Part shown: in pieces, positions 52,558 to 59,267 of the stretch
Layout: each line of letters opens with the position of its first letter
Numbering within the stretch: position 1 is the stretch's first letter
Program-made: the position numbers and the translations under genes
From: Deltaproteobacteria bacterium RIFOXYD12_FULL_56_24
GTDB lineage: Bacteria; Desulfobacterota; Desulfobulbia; Desulfobulbales; Desulfurivibrionaceae
Direction of reading: 5' to 3'
Assembly (NCBI GenBank): GCA_001799285.1
Contig: MGTD01000013.1
Span: 1 to 64,000, forward strand
Length of the DNA: 64,000 nt
The notes under the pieces: model-generated
What the model was told of the DNA's origin: nothing
The model's database searches: none
Seen by the model: only the letters and a program-made list of their open reading frames with translations

Positions 52558-54219
52558 GTGTTTAAACGATTCATGCCCACTGCCCCGGTGGTTTGTTCGC
52601 TGGCATTCGTGCTTTTTTCCTGCAACATGGCCATGGCCGACAATGATGGTTTTTTCTCCGACGGGGTCACCTCAAGCGATGAGCGTGCATCCGACAAGCG
52701 AGCGCAGGAAAGTAAAACCACTGCGGCAAGGGTTGCCTCCGGCCCTAAAACGCCGGCAGTGAAAACCATCACCAATTTTACCCAGGCGCTGCGTTGCATG
52801 GATGAGCTTTTCCTCGCCAATGGCAAGCAGGGCATTGTCATCACTTCATCCGGAATCCCCGATGCTACCGGTAAGGCCAAGGCCGGCGACAAGGAAATGA
52901 TGATCTCGGCCATTTCCAAAATGACCATGAAAAGTAATGCTTTCGAGTTCATCGATCTGACCCAGGGCGCATCCGGCGAAGGGGATCTGGCTTTGCTTTT
53001 TGAAATGAAGGGGATGGGCAGCACCAAGGTCCCCGATTATTACATCCGCGGCGCGGTAACCCAACTTGATGACAATGCGGTCCGGGAAAGCAAGGGCGTC
53101 GGCATCGCCTTTTCCTTTCTCGATCTGGGTTATTCCAAGGATCAGGCCTTCGATATGATTACCATGGACATGAGCATCGGCGACGCTGCCACCCGTAAGA
53201 TCATGCCCGAGACCAGTACATCCAACACCATGGTCATCACCAAGGGTGGTCGCTCGGGTGAAGCCGGCGGCAAGATCAGCAAGATGGGCCTTAGCTTTAA
53301 CAAGGATCTCAGTCGTAGCGAAGGGGTGGGCGCCGCCTACCGGACCCTCATCGAACTGGGCCTGATCGAGGCGCTGGGCAAGTTTACCCGGGTACCATAT
53401 TGGCGGTGCCTTGATATCGATTCCACCAACCCCGATCTCATCGATCAGGTGCGGGAGTGGTATGATGTGGCCAACGACAGGGAACGTATTCTTTTCGTTC
53501 AGCAAAAGCTGGCCGGGATGCGTCGCTACAAAGGTCCGTTGGACGGGGCGATAAATGCCGATCTTAAAAATGCCATTGCGGAGTACCAGGCTCAGGTCGG
53601 CCTCATTGCCGACGGGCGGTTGAACTTCGACCTTTATTTCAGCCTGAAGGACGATACGCAGAATCAGCTTGCGGCCTTGCCGATTGTGCCGCCCAAGCAG
53701 ATGGTCGTCTTACCCCGGCCACCCGCGCCTGCTCCTGCAGCCTCGCTCCAGCAGGGCCAAACGGTCACTGATCCCCAACAGCCCTCCGTCACTCATAAGG
53801 CGGCGTTTCGGATTAATCTTGCCAGCGACAGAGGCAGCAACCCCACCTACAAAGTGGGGGAGTCTCTGAACATGACCATGTCGCTGAACTCGTTGGGTTT
53901 CACTTCATGCTACTACGAGGACGTTGTTCACAATGTGGCCAGGATTTTCCCCAATCAGTTTCACCGCGATTCGATGCTCAAGGGGAATGTTCAGGTCCCC
54001 TTGCCGACCGGCGGTTTCAAGATCAGGTTTGACCAGCCGGGGCGTGAAAGGATAGCCTGTATGGGGTCTGACAAGGAACTGCTGGTTCCCACCTCCCTGG
54101 CCGGCGCCAGAGACCTCGTGCCGCTGGCGGTGAAATCTCTGGAGGAACTTACCAGTCAGTTCAAACGTCTGAATCCTGAGATGAGTACCAGTATGGTGGA
54201 GATCACCGTACAGAAATAG
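52558..54219 (+). CDS. CsgG/HfaB-like outer-membrane export lipoprotein with peptidoglycan-binding and DUF4384-like domains
   Basis: A 553-residue exported protein that I place in the CsgG/HfaB family of curli-type export channels. VLFSC at residues 18-22 could be a lipobox. LRCMDELFLANG, ITSSGIPDATGKAKAGDKEMMISAISKMT, DYYIRGAVTQLDD, GVGIAFSFLDLGYSKDQAFDMITMDMSIGDAATRKI and GVGAAYRTLIELGLIEALGKFTRVPYWRCL (about residues 70-285) follow the order of HfaB/CsgG. Two parts are added: a peptidoglycan-binding-like helix set (ILFVQQKLAGMRRYKGPLDG, about 308-364) and, after a Pro-rich linker, a DUF4384-like beta domain (412-508). Start GTG at 52558 with AAGGAGG. It leads a set of small exported repeat proteins, which fits export of fibre subunits. 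Confidence 0.75.
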   Translation: MFKRFMPTAPVVCSLAFVLFSCNMAMADNDGFFSDGVTSSDERASDKRAQESKTTAARVASGPKTPAVKTITNFTQALRCMDELFLANGKQGIVITSSGIPDATGKAKAGDKEMMISAISKMTMKSNAFEFIDLTQGASGEGDLALLFEMKGMGSTKVPDYYIRGAVTQLDDNAVRESKGVGIAFSFLDLGYSKDQAFDMITMDMSIGDAATRKIMPETSTSNTMVITKGGRSGEAGGKISKMGLSFNKDLSRSEGVGAAYRTLIELGLIEALGKFTRVPYWRCLDIDSTNPDLIDQVREWYDVANDRERILFVQQKLAGMRRYKGPLDGAINADLKNAIAEYQAQVGLIADGRLNFDLYFSLKDDTQNQLAALPIVPPKQMVVLPRPPAPAPAASLQQGQTVTDPQQPSVTHKAAFRINLASDRGSNPTYKVGESLNMTMSLNSLGFTSCYYEDVVHNVARIFPNQFHRDSMLKGNVQVPLPTGGFKIRFDQPGRERIACMGSDKELLVPTSLAGARDLVPLAVKSLEELTSQFKRLNPEMSTSMVEITVQK

Positions 54220-54261
54220 CAGGGTGTTGAAAGGATGTAACCGCTTACAGGGAGAGCCGCA

Positions 54262-54864
54262 ATGCGTTTTGTAAAAACCTTTACGATGGCGGTGGTTACT
54301 CTTCTTTTTTGCGCACGGACGGGGATAGGCGGAGAGATCATATTGTCTCCGCCGCTTGACAAGAACAGGCCGGCCAGGACTGATAACAGTGAGAAAGCAC
54401 GAAGTTATCTGAATGAAGAAACGTCCGAGACCAGCCCCCCCTCAATCGTGATCATTCCCGATTGGGAAGATGAAGGAATACTCAGCCCTCGGGTGCTGGA
54501 AATGCCGCAGGATAATCGCTCGAAGGCGCGGGATTATATCCGAAATCGAGATCCTCGCCAGGGCTTGCCGACCATCATTATTCCCCCCGCCGGTTCCAGG
54601 ACGAATCCAACCAGGGATGCGGCGGAAAAACAGCGTAACAAGGCGAGAAGTTATCTTGATGGCTGGGATGGAGCCGCGGGCATCAAGCCGGGAACTTCCA
54701 TTCAGATTGGAACAACCGTGGGTGTGGCAGGGAAGGATGGGGTCATTGTTTTCGACTGCAGCACCATCAGCAATGTGGCGGGCCGGATTGGGGACGATCT
54801 GCAATCCGGCAATGAATTCATCGTGGTGATTAACAGGAAAAATTACCGGGCTCGCTGCCGCTGA
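54262..54864 (+). CDS. Exported protein of unknown function with KARxYL repeats
   Basis: A 200-residue protein with signal peptide (FTMAVVTLLFCARTGIGG). A short motif occurs three times in the middle: SEKARSYLNEE, RSKARDYIRNRD and RNKARSYLDGW, each followed by a hydrophobic strand such as PSIVIIPDWE or PTIIIPPAG. A C-terminal domain (SIQIGTTVGVAGKDGVIVFDCSTISNVAGRI ... YRARCR) has two cysteines. No family recognised. It is 42 bases behind the CsgG-like gene and likely part of the same unit. GTAACCGCTTAC, another lone element tip, is in its leader. Confidence 0.72.
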   Translation: MRFVKTFTMAVVTLLFCARTGIGGEIILSPPLDKNRPARTDNSEKARSYLNEETSETSPPSIVIIPDWEDEGILSPRVLEMPQDNRSKARDYIRNRDPRQGLPTIIIPPAGSRTNPTRDAAEKQRNKARSYLDGWDGAAGIKPGTSIQIGTTVGVAGKDGVIVFDCSTISNVAGRIGDDLQSGNEFIVVINRKNYRARCR

Positions 54865-54877
54865 CTCTCAAGGCGCT

Positions 54878-55032
54878 GTAACCGTTCAGCAGCACCACAT
54901 CTTCGGACGATCGGCCCGGCTTACGTACACGAGGTACGCAGCAACGGTCCCCTTGTCCAAATCTGCACCACTGCTGAACGGTTACAGTTCGGCGGTTTTG
55001 GTACTTTGGTGACCGCCCCGATGAACGGCGAC
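54878..55032. mobile_element. MITE copy (155 bp) with 7/8 target duplication
   Basis: GTAACCGTTCAGCAG at the left end and CTGCTGAACGGTTAC in the interior, then a 46-base tail with a decayed end (GGCGAC). Flanks AAGGCGCT (54870-54877) and AAGGCGCG (55033-55040). About 95% identical by eye to 51484-51638. Confidence 0.82.
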
Positions 55033-55070
55033 AAGGCGCGGATGTGGGGACAAACGAAAGGGGAAAGGCC

Positions 55071-55391
55071 ATGAAAAGGATGGTATTGTTGCTTGCCGTG
55101 GTCATGCTGGCGGGGACAGCGGTTACGTTCGCCCAAGTACAGGTCGAGACCGGCGCTTACAGGGTGCGAGTCAACCCGGGCGGAGCCGTGGAGGTCAATG
55201 CCCTTCCGGGGAGTCAACCCGCAATTGGCAAAGATGTGCAAGTGGCCGGGGTCACCGTCATTAACGGCAATCTCTTTATCGATGGTGAAAAAGTACCAAA
55301 GGGCAGAACGAGCTACACGTCGAAGAAAACCGGAAAAAGCTACAAAGTCGATTGGGGTCGGGACGGGAATGTCAGCGTGGCGGAGCAGTGA
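55071..55391 (+). CDS. Small exported protein of unknown function
   Basis: A 106-residue protein with signal peptide (MVLLLAVVMLAGTAVTFA). The mature part is short beta-rich: VQVETGAYRVRVNPGGAVEVNAL, VTVINGNLFIDGEKVPKGRTSY and a Lys-rich end (SKKTGKSYKVDWGRDG). No family recognised. The ATG at 55071 has GGGGAAAGG before it. It is 24 bases upstream of the metallopeptidase gene, hence probably in one transcript. A surface or fibre accessory role is inferred only from context. Confidence 0.72.
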   Translation: MKRMVLLLAVVMLAGTAVTFAQVQVETGAYRVRVNPGGAVEVNALPGSQPAIGKDVQVAGVTVINGNLFIDGEKVPKGRTSYTSKKTGKSYKVDWGRDGNVSVAEQ

Positions 55392-55415
55392 ATTAATCGA
55401 AAGGAGATAACGGCT

Positions 55416-56318
55416 ATGACTCTGCGGCTCAATATCATTTGCGGCAAGGCGATGCTCTTGGCCTGTGGCGCCATCCTGACGCTCTTTCTAATGTCTCCGC
55501 AGTCAGCCTGGAGTACCGGCGCGGTGCCCGGCGATTTCCAGACCATTCTCAACCATCGCAGCAACGCCCTGACGATTTGGAACTATACCGGCAATCAAAA
55601 CATCTATGTCTTTGATTTCCCAGGGCTCATTCTCCAAGGGCGAACATTCAACCGGCTTACCCAGATGACCGAGCAGGTCCAGACCGGCGCAGGGTATCCC
55701 CGCGTGCTCAGCAACGAGGAGCTACTAGCTCACATGGAAGCCATCCGCCGGACCCAAGCCAACTTTGCCTTCGGTCATGACGCGCTGGTCTCCGAACTGG
55801 TGCAGTTTTACAACCTTGCCGACCGGGACAAGATCGAACTTTTCCCCGAAGAACTGGTCTTGCGGGATTTTCTTCTGGGAAATGGCCTCATCAAAACCTG
55901 GCGCGGCTTTTACCAGGCATTGCAGCCGGACGTGATCATCCTGTCAATCCCTCAGGTCCAGGATAAAAAAGCCGATGAGCCTCGGGTTTCCGAACTTGCC
56001 CGCGAGGCGATCTTTACCCATGAAATTTCCCATGGCGAATACTATACTAATCCCCACTTCGCTAACTATTGCCGTGCGTTTTGGAGTCAGACTCTCACCG
56101 ACGCCCAGCGCCAGCTTTTCTTGAAGTTCCTTGCCAACTATAACTACGCTGTCGACCAGGGCGAAATGATTGTCAATGAGATGCAGGCGTATCTCATGTT
56201 TACCCCGGACCCTCTCTCCTTTAGTGCGAGTCGACTTGGGGTAACGGAAGAGGAACTTGAGAAGATGCGGGAAGCCTTCCGCAAAGGCAAACCTCCAACC
56301 AGGCTCCCTTTGCGCTGA
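55416..56318 (+). CDS. Exported zinc metallopeptidase-like protein (HEISH)
   Basis: A 300-residue exported protein (signal peptide around MLLACGAILTLFLMSPQSAWS). FTHEISHGEYY at residues 201-210 is an HExxH zinc site. NEMQAYLMF at 254-262 gives a likely third ligand (Glu) 49 residues after the second His, the gluzincin arrangement. The flanking regions (LALQPDVIILSIPQ; VLSNEELLAHMEAIRRTQANFAFG) match no family I know. It may process or release proteins of the surface island, such as the repeat subunits or the TpsA adhesin. AAAGGAGATAACGGCT precedes the ATG. Confidence 0.75.
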   Translation: MTLRLNIICGKAMLLACGAILTLFLMSPQSAWSTGAVPGDFQTILNHRSNALTIWNYTGNQNIYVFDFPGLILQGRTFNRLTQMTEQVQTGAGYPRVLSNEELLAHMEAIRRTQANFAFGHDALVSELVQFYNLADRDKIELFPEELVLRDFLLGNGLIKTWRGFYQALQPDVIILSIPQVQDKKADEPRVSELAREAIFTHEISHGEYYTNPHFANYCRAFWSQTLTDAQRQLFLKFLANYNYAVDQGEMIVNEMQAYLMFTPDPLSFSASRLGVTEEELEKMREAFRKGKPPTRLPLR

Positions 56319-56345
56319 TTTACACCAGAATCTGGAGGAAAAAAT

Positions 56346-56654
56346 ATGAAGAAAAAATGGGCGATCTTTTGTTTATGTTTGGGCGCCTGCATGGCAGCCA
56401 GTGGCAGTGACGCACTGGCCCAGGTGAGTCAACGGACGAAAATTCAGGGCAACACCGAAATCAATGTGTCGACAGACAACACAACCGCTGTCGCTATTGG
56501 TCAAAACAATGTTGCGAAGAACAGAATCGGGGTGGTACAAGGTGACAAGAAAGGTAACACCAAAATTAACGTCAGCGCCGGCAACGTGACAACGGTGGTG
56601 AGCGGACGTAACAAAAAAGCGGTAACCAACATAGGAGGGGTCGTTAATGAATAG
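56346..56654 (+). CDS. Curlin-style repeat protein 1
   Basis: A 102-residue exported protein: signal peptide (IFCLCLGACMAASGSDALA), then two repeat units of 36 residues. Unit one has TKIQGNTEINVS and TTAVAIGQNNVAKNRIGVV; unit two, more diverged, has KKGNTKINVS and TTVVSGRNKKAVTNIGGVV. The pattern of GNT turns between short strands rich in Asn, Thr and Val is shared with the proteins at 57798 and 58277. By analogy with CsgA it may be a fibre subunit exported through the CsgG-like protein. It overlaps the next gene by eight bases. Confidence 0.75.
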   Translation: MKKKWAIFCLCLGACMAASGSDALAQVSQRTKIQGNTEINVSTDNTTAVAIGQNNVAKNRIGVVQGDKKGNTKINVSAGNVTTVVSGRNKKAVTNIGGVVNE

Positions 56655-56958
56655 GCATCCCGTACTCGTGGTCCTGGTCGGATCTTTCCTGTTGCTCTTC
56701 GTATCCCAAAACGCCGATGCCGTGCAGGGCCTTGATGCCCATGGCCAGAGCAAGGTCAGCAAGGCCATGGCGAGAAAGTGGTCGCAATCGGATCAGGGTA
56801 AGGACGGCTACAGCAATCAGCTCAACAAAAGCGTAGTCAACATCGGCAACAAAAAGTCCGGCGACTGCAACCTCAACGTGGGCACGGTACAGCCTGGGCA
56901 GAAAGCGCCAAAAGAAATCGTGGTTACCACAAAGGAAGTAATCAATGTCTGCAAGTGA
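56647..56958 (+). CDS. Small exported protein with two cysteines, possible fibre accessory protein
   Basis: A 103-residue protein with signal peptide (PVLVVLVGSFLLLFVSQNADA). The mature part has a basic helix (SKVSKAMARKWSQSDQG), then LNKSVVNIGNKKSGDCNLNVGTV and KEIVVTTKEVINVCK. The two Cys could form a disulfide. The NIGN/NVGT strands recall the neighbouring repeat proteins but there is no full repeat. The start overlaps the end of repeat protein 1, so they are coupled. Possibly a nucleator or chaperone of the fibre system; that is inference. Confidence 0.7.
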   Translation: MNRHPVLVVLVGSFLLLFVSQNADAVQGLDAHGQSKVSKAMARKWSQSDQGKDGYSNQLNKSVVNIGNKKSGDCNLNVGTVQPGQKAPKEIVVTTKEVINVCK

Positions 56959-56970
56959 GGATGAAGCATT

Positions 56971-57654
56971 ATGAAAAAAAACAATCTTAGCAGCTTTTTT
57001 GCCCGGAAAATCGTTGGCTTTGCTACCTGTACTGTTTTGTTGACGACTATCGGGTCTACCGTCTTTGCCGCTTCTGCCGATGATGCCAAGTTGAGAGAGC
57101 TGGAGCAGGCGATAAAGGTCGCCCCGAAGGCTGAAAATCCGGTCAAAAAGCCCCGAACCAGGGCCATCGTTTTTGACACTGAACCGACCGCCGCCCAACC
57201 GGCGGAAAAACTGCAGGCCCAGCCCCCGGTTAACGCCGTAGCTCAGACAGGTGTTCAGGAAAAGGATAAGGGGGGGAGGCAGCCTGTCGACTGCAGCAAA
57301 TTACCTGCGGACCCAAAGGTAACGGCCGTTGACTTTGTCATCAGCTTCAAGGTTAACAGCTCGGAAATAGCCCCATCATCCGAGGCTCTTCTCGTACAGA
57401 TCGCCAAGGTGCTTAACCTTTCTCCGGAACGGTGCGTCCTGGTGGAGGGGCACACCGATGCCTCGGGCAGTTACGAAAAAAATCTGCTTCTTTCTGAAAA
57501 CCGGGCAAATTCAGTGGTAAAATTCATCAGCGAGAAGGCTGAGGTTGACGGCAGGCGCCTGGTGGCCGTCGGCAAGGGGCCGTCTGAACCCATGAAAAAT
57601 ACCGACCCACGCGACCCCAAAAATCGCCGCGTGGTATTCAAGGTCGTCGAGTGA
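56971..57654 (+). CDS. OmpA-family peptidoglycan-associated protein
   Basis: A 227-residue protein: signal peptide ending near VFAASA (residue 34), a Pro/Ala/Gln linker (residues 50-100) and an OmpA C-terminal domain from about 115: DFVISFKVNSSEIAPSSEALLVQIAKVL, VEGHTDASGSYEKNLLLSENRANSVVKF, GKGPSEPMKNTDPRDPKNRRVVF. The Asp/Arg pair that binds diaminopimelate is present in HTDASG and NRRV. It would anchor the surface machinery to peptidoglycan. It is 12 bases behind the preceding gene. Confidence 0.88.
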   Translation: MKKNNLSSFFARKIVGFATCTVLLTTIGSTVFAASADDAKLRELEQAIKVAPKAENPVKKPRTRAIVFDTEPTAAQPAEKLQAQPPVNAVAQTGVQEKDKGGRQPVDCSKLPADPKVTAVDFVISFKVNSSEIAPSSEALLVQIAKVLNLSPERCVLVEGHTDASGSYEKNLLLSENRANSVVKFISEKAEVDGRRLVAVGKGPSEPMKNTDPRDPKNRRVVFKVVE

Positions 57655-57797
57655 TGACCGGCATCTTCCATTTTAACCCAAACAAAAGGAGGGGCAAGCA
57701 AAGGGAGGGAATGTATCGGTAGTTAGGGTGTTGTTAGATTAGTAACACAAAAAAAGTTTGTATCAAAACAACAACAAAACAAGAAGGAGACAATCCA

Positions 57798-58112
57798 ATG
57801 CGGATCCTCACCATGTTCGTCGCGTTCACCCTCATCGCAGCCCCAGCCCTGGCTCAGCAGGCCCAGCGTTCCAGCAATCCTCAGGGAGTCCAGATCCAGG
57901 GCAACACCGACATCAAGGCAAAACAGGAGAATGTTACCGCCATAGCGGTCGGTGAAGGCAACACCGCCAAAAACACCGCCGGCGCCATCAAGGGCGGCAC
58001 CCAGATCCAGGGCAACACCAACATCAAGGCTTCCCAGAAGAATGCTGCTGCAATTGCGGTAGGTAAAGGCAACAAGGCTGAGAACGCAGCCGGCGTCATC
58101 GGTGGCAATTAA
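57798..58112 (+). CDS. Curlin-style repeat protein 2
   Basis: A 104-residue exported protein: signal peptide (LTMFVAFTLIAAPALA), then two 37-residue units. Each unit reads QIQGNT-x-IKA, about eight residues, then AIAVG-x-GN-x-A-x-N-x-AG-x-I. GNT/GN turns occur every 18-19 residues, giving four strand-turn-strand steps, the kind of periodicity seen in curlin and other beta-solenoid amyloids. The DNA of the repeats is almost identical to the next gene, which points to recent duplication or conversion. GAAGGAGAC precedes the ATG. Confidence 0.8.
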   Translation: MRILTMFVAFTLIAAPALAQQAQRSSNPQGVQIQGNTDIKAKQENVTAIAVGEGNTAKNTAGAIKGGTQIQGNTNIKASQKNAAAIAVGKGNKAENAAGVIGGN

Positions 58113-58276
58113 CATCAGGCATTAGTACCGTAAGCCATTGTCAAAAAATAACATGGCCATTTTAGGCGGCAAGATGGCATAAGGAGCCCTACAGTAGCAA
58201 CATAACTGACCATGCCGTCTCTGAACGGCTCCTAAGTTTTTTTAGCCGATCAACTACTTTTTCAGGAGGATAGATC

Positions 58277-58618
58277 ATGTGGAATAAAGTTTTTTGCGCA
58301 GCGGTATTGACCCTTTTCATGGCTGGAAGTGCATTTGGCCAGGCTTCTCAGGCAGGGCCGCGGGGAGGCATGTACTCGCCGAACGCCCAGGGGGTGCAGA
58401 TCCAGGGCAACACCGACATCAAGGCCAAACAGGAGAATGCCACCGCCATAGCGGTCGGTGAAGGCAACACCGCCAAAAACACCGCCGGCGCCATCAAGGG
58501 CGGCACCCAGATTCAGGGCAACACCAGCATCAAGGCCAAACAGAAGAACGCTGCCGCAATTGCGGTAGGTAAGGGCAACACCGCTGAAAACGCGGCTGGG
58601 GTCATTGGCGGTAAGTAA
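58277..58618 (+). CDS. Curlin-style repeat protein 3
   Basis: A 113-residue exported protein with a different signal peptide (VFCAAVLTLFMAGSAFG) and N-terminal leader (QASQAGPRGGMYSPNAQG) but the same two 37-residue units: QIQGNTDIKA, TAIAVGEGNTAKNTAGAI and QIQGNTSIKA, AAIAVGKGNTAENAAGVI. It is probably a paralogous fibre subunit. CAGGAGGATAGATC precedes the ATG. In the 164-base gap before it, GGAGCC and GGCTCC enclose a loose hairpin followed by a T-run (58180-58242), so this gene may have its own expression level. Confidence 0.8.
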   Translation: MWNKVFCAAVLTLFMAGSAFGQASQAGPRGGMYSPNAQGVQIQGNTDIKAKQENATAIAVGEGNTAKNTAGAIKGGTQIQGNTSIKAKQKNAAAIAVGKGNTAENAAGVIGGK

Positions 58619-58629
58619 TTTTTTTGCTT

Positions 58630-58659
58630 CCTTGTGGAGGAGGCCCCTCCTCCACAAGG
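58630..58659 (+). terminator. Strong hairpin after repeat protein 3
   Basis: CCTTGTGGAGGAGG and CCTCCTCCACAAGG form a 13-14 bp perfect stem with a tiny loop. It is 12 bases after the stop codon. There is no T-run directly behind it. Confidence 0.65.
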
Positions 58660-58675
58660 ATTCGTTCCCTTGCGT

Positions 58676-58738
58676 AAAAAAGGCAGGGACACCCGCGAAA
58701 CAGCCATGGCAGCTTTTCACGGGTGTCCCTGCATTTTT
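58676..58738. terminator. Bidirectional rho-independent terminator
   Basis: GCAGGGACACCCG (58683-58695) and CGGGTGTCCCTGC (58720-58732) pair perfectly. An A-run stands to the left and ATTTTT to the right. It marks the end of the curli-like unit. Confidence 0.85.
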
Positions 58739-58783
58739 CCCCGCGCAGCCGGGGCCGTTGACGTCCCGCGACTTTGCGCCTCT

Positions 58784-58839
58784 GCGTTAAAGATGCGTTG
58801 AGCAGCTTGCCGGATTTTATGCCCTTTAGGGTGCAAACG
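58784..58839 (+). repeat. Third copy of the repeat found in selA
   Basis: TTGAGCAGCTTGCCGGATTT and TATGCCC...AGGGTGCAAA match 1199-1247 (inverse) and 12523-12583 (inverse). CGCGACTTTGCGCCTCTGCG just left of it is another common dispersed motif. The tail motif recurs once more near 58951. Confidence 0.6.
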
Positions 58840-58863
58840 AAACTTTATGAACTCGCAACAACC

Positions 58864-58948
58864 TGAAAAGTTTACAGGCCCACCACACAAAATCAGACAG
58901 TTACGCATTAATACCCGTTGTAATCGTGGCTTTTTACGATTTCAACAA
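58864..58948 (+). repeat. ~90-bp dispersed repeat, third copy
   Basis: GAAAAGTTTACAGGCCC, ACCCGTTGTAATCGTGGC and TTTTTACGATTTCAACAA are the same blocks as at 48457-48547 and 43911-44030, with the hairpin core kept by paired changes (C to T, G to A). Confidence 0.7.
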
Positions 58949-58987
58949 ACTTATACCCTCTGGGTGTAAAAAATGAGTTGTTCCGAG

Positions 58988-59141
58988 GTAAGCGATCACA
59001 GGGCACCATATCTTGCGGCGATCGGTCCGGCTCACGTACAAAAGTACGCATCGCCGTCCCGCTTGCCGCAATCTGCGGCACCCTGTGACCGCTTGTTCCG
59101 TGGTTATTTGACCTTTATGGGTTTACCCCGTGATCGGTTAC
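58988..59141. mobile_element. MITE copy (154 bp) with perfect 8-bp duplication
   Basis: GTAAGCGATCACAGGG at the left, CCCTGTGACCGCTTG inside, and a 46-base tail ending CCCCGTGATCGGTTAC. GTTCCGAG flanks both sides (58980-58987, 59142-59149). It stands between the terminators of the curli-like unit and the tpsB start; the tpsB promoter must lie inside or right of it. Confidence 0.88.
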
Positions 59142-59267
59142 GTTCCGAGCACATAAATATTGGGGCACTATTAACAAGGAGCGGCTGGTTTTATTATCTG
59201 TACTTGCCTAAAGTTATACTTGACCTTACGCGTTCATCAATTTTTGCATCTGCCAGAGGAAAAAACC

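Noticed and set aside
51484-59141. CRISPR-like array of repeats
   Set aside because: Copies are far apart, of MITE type with target duplications, with genes between them and no cas genes.
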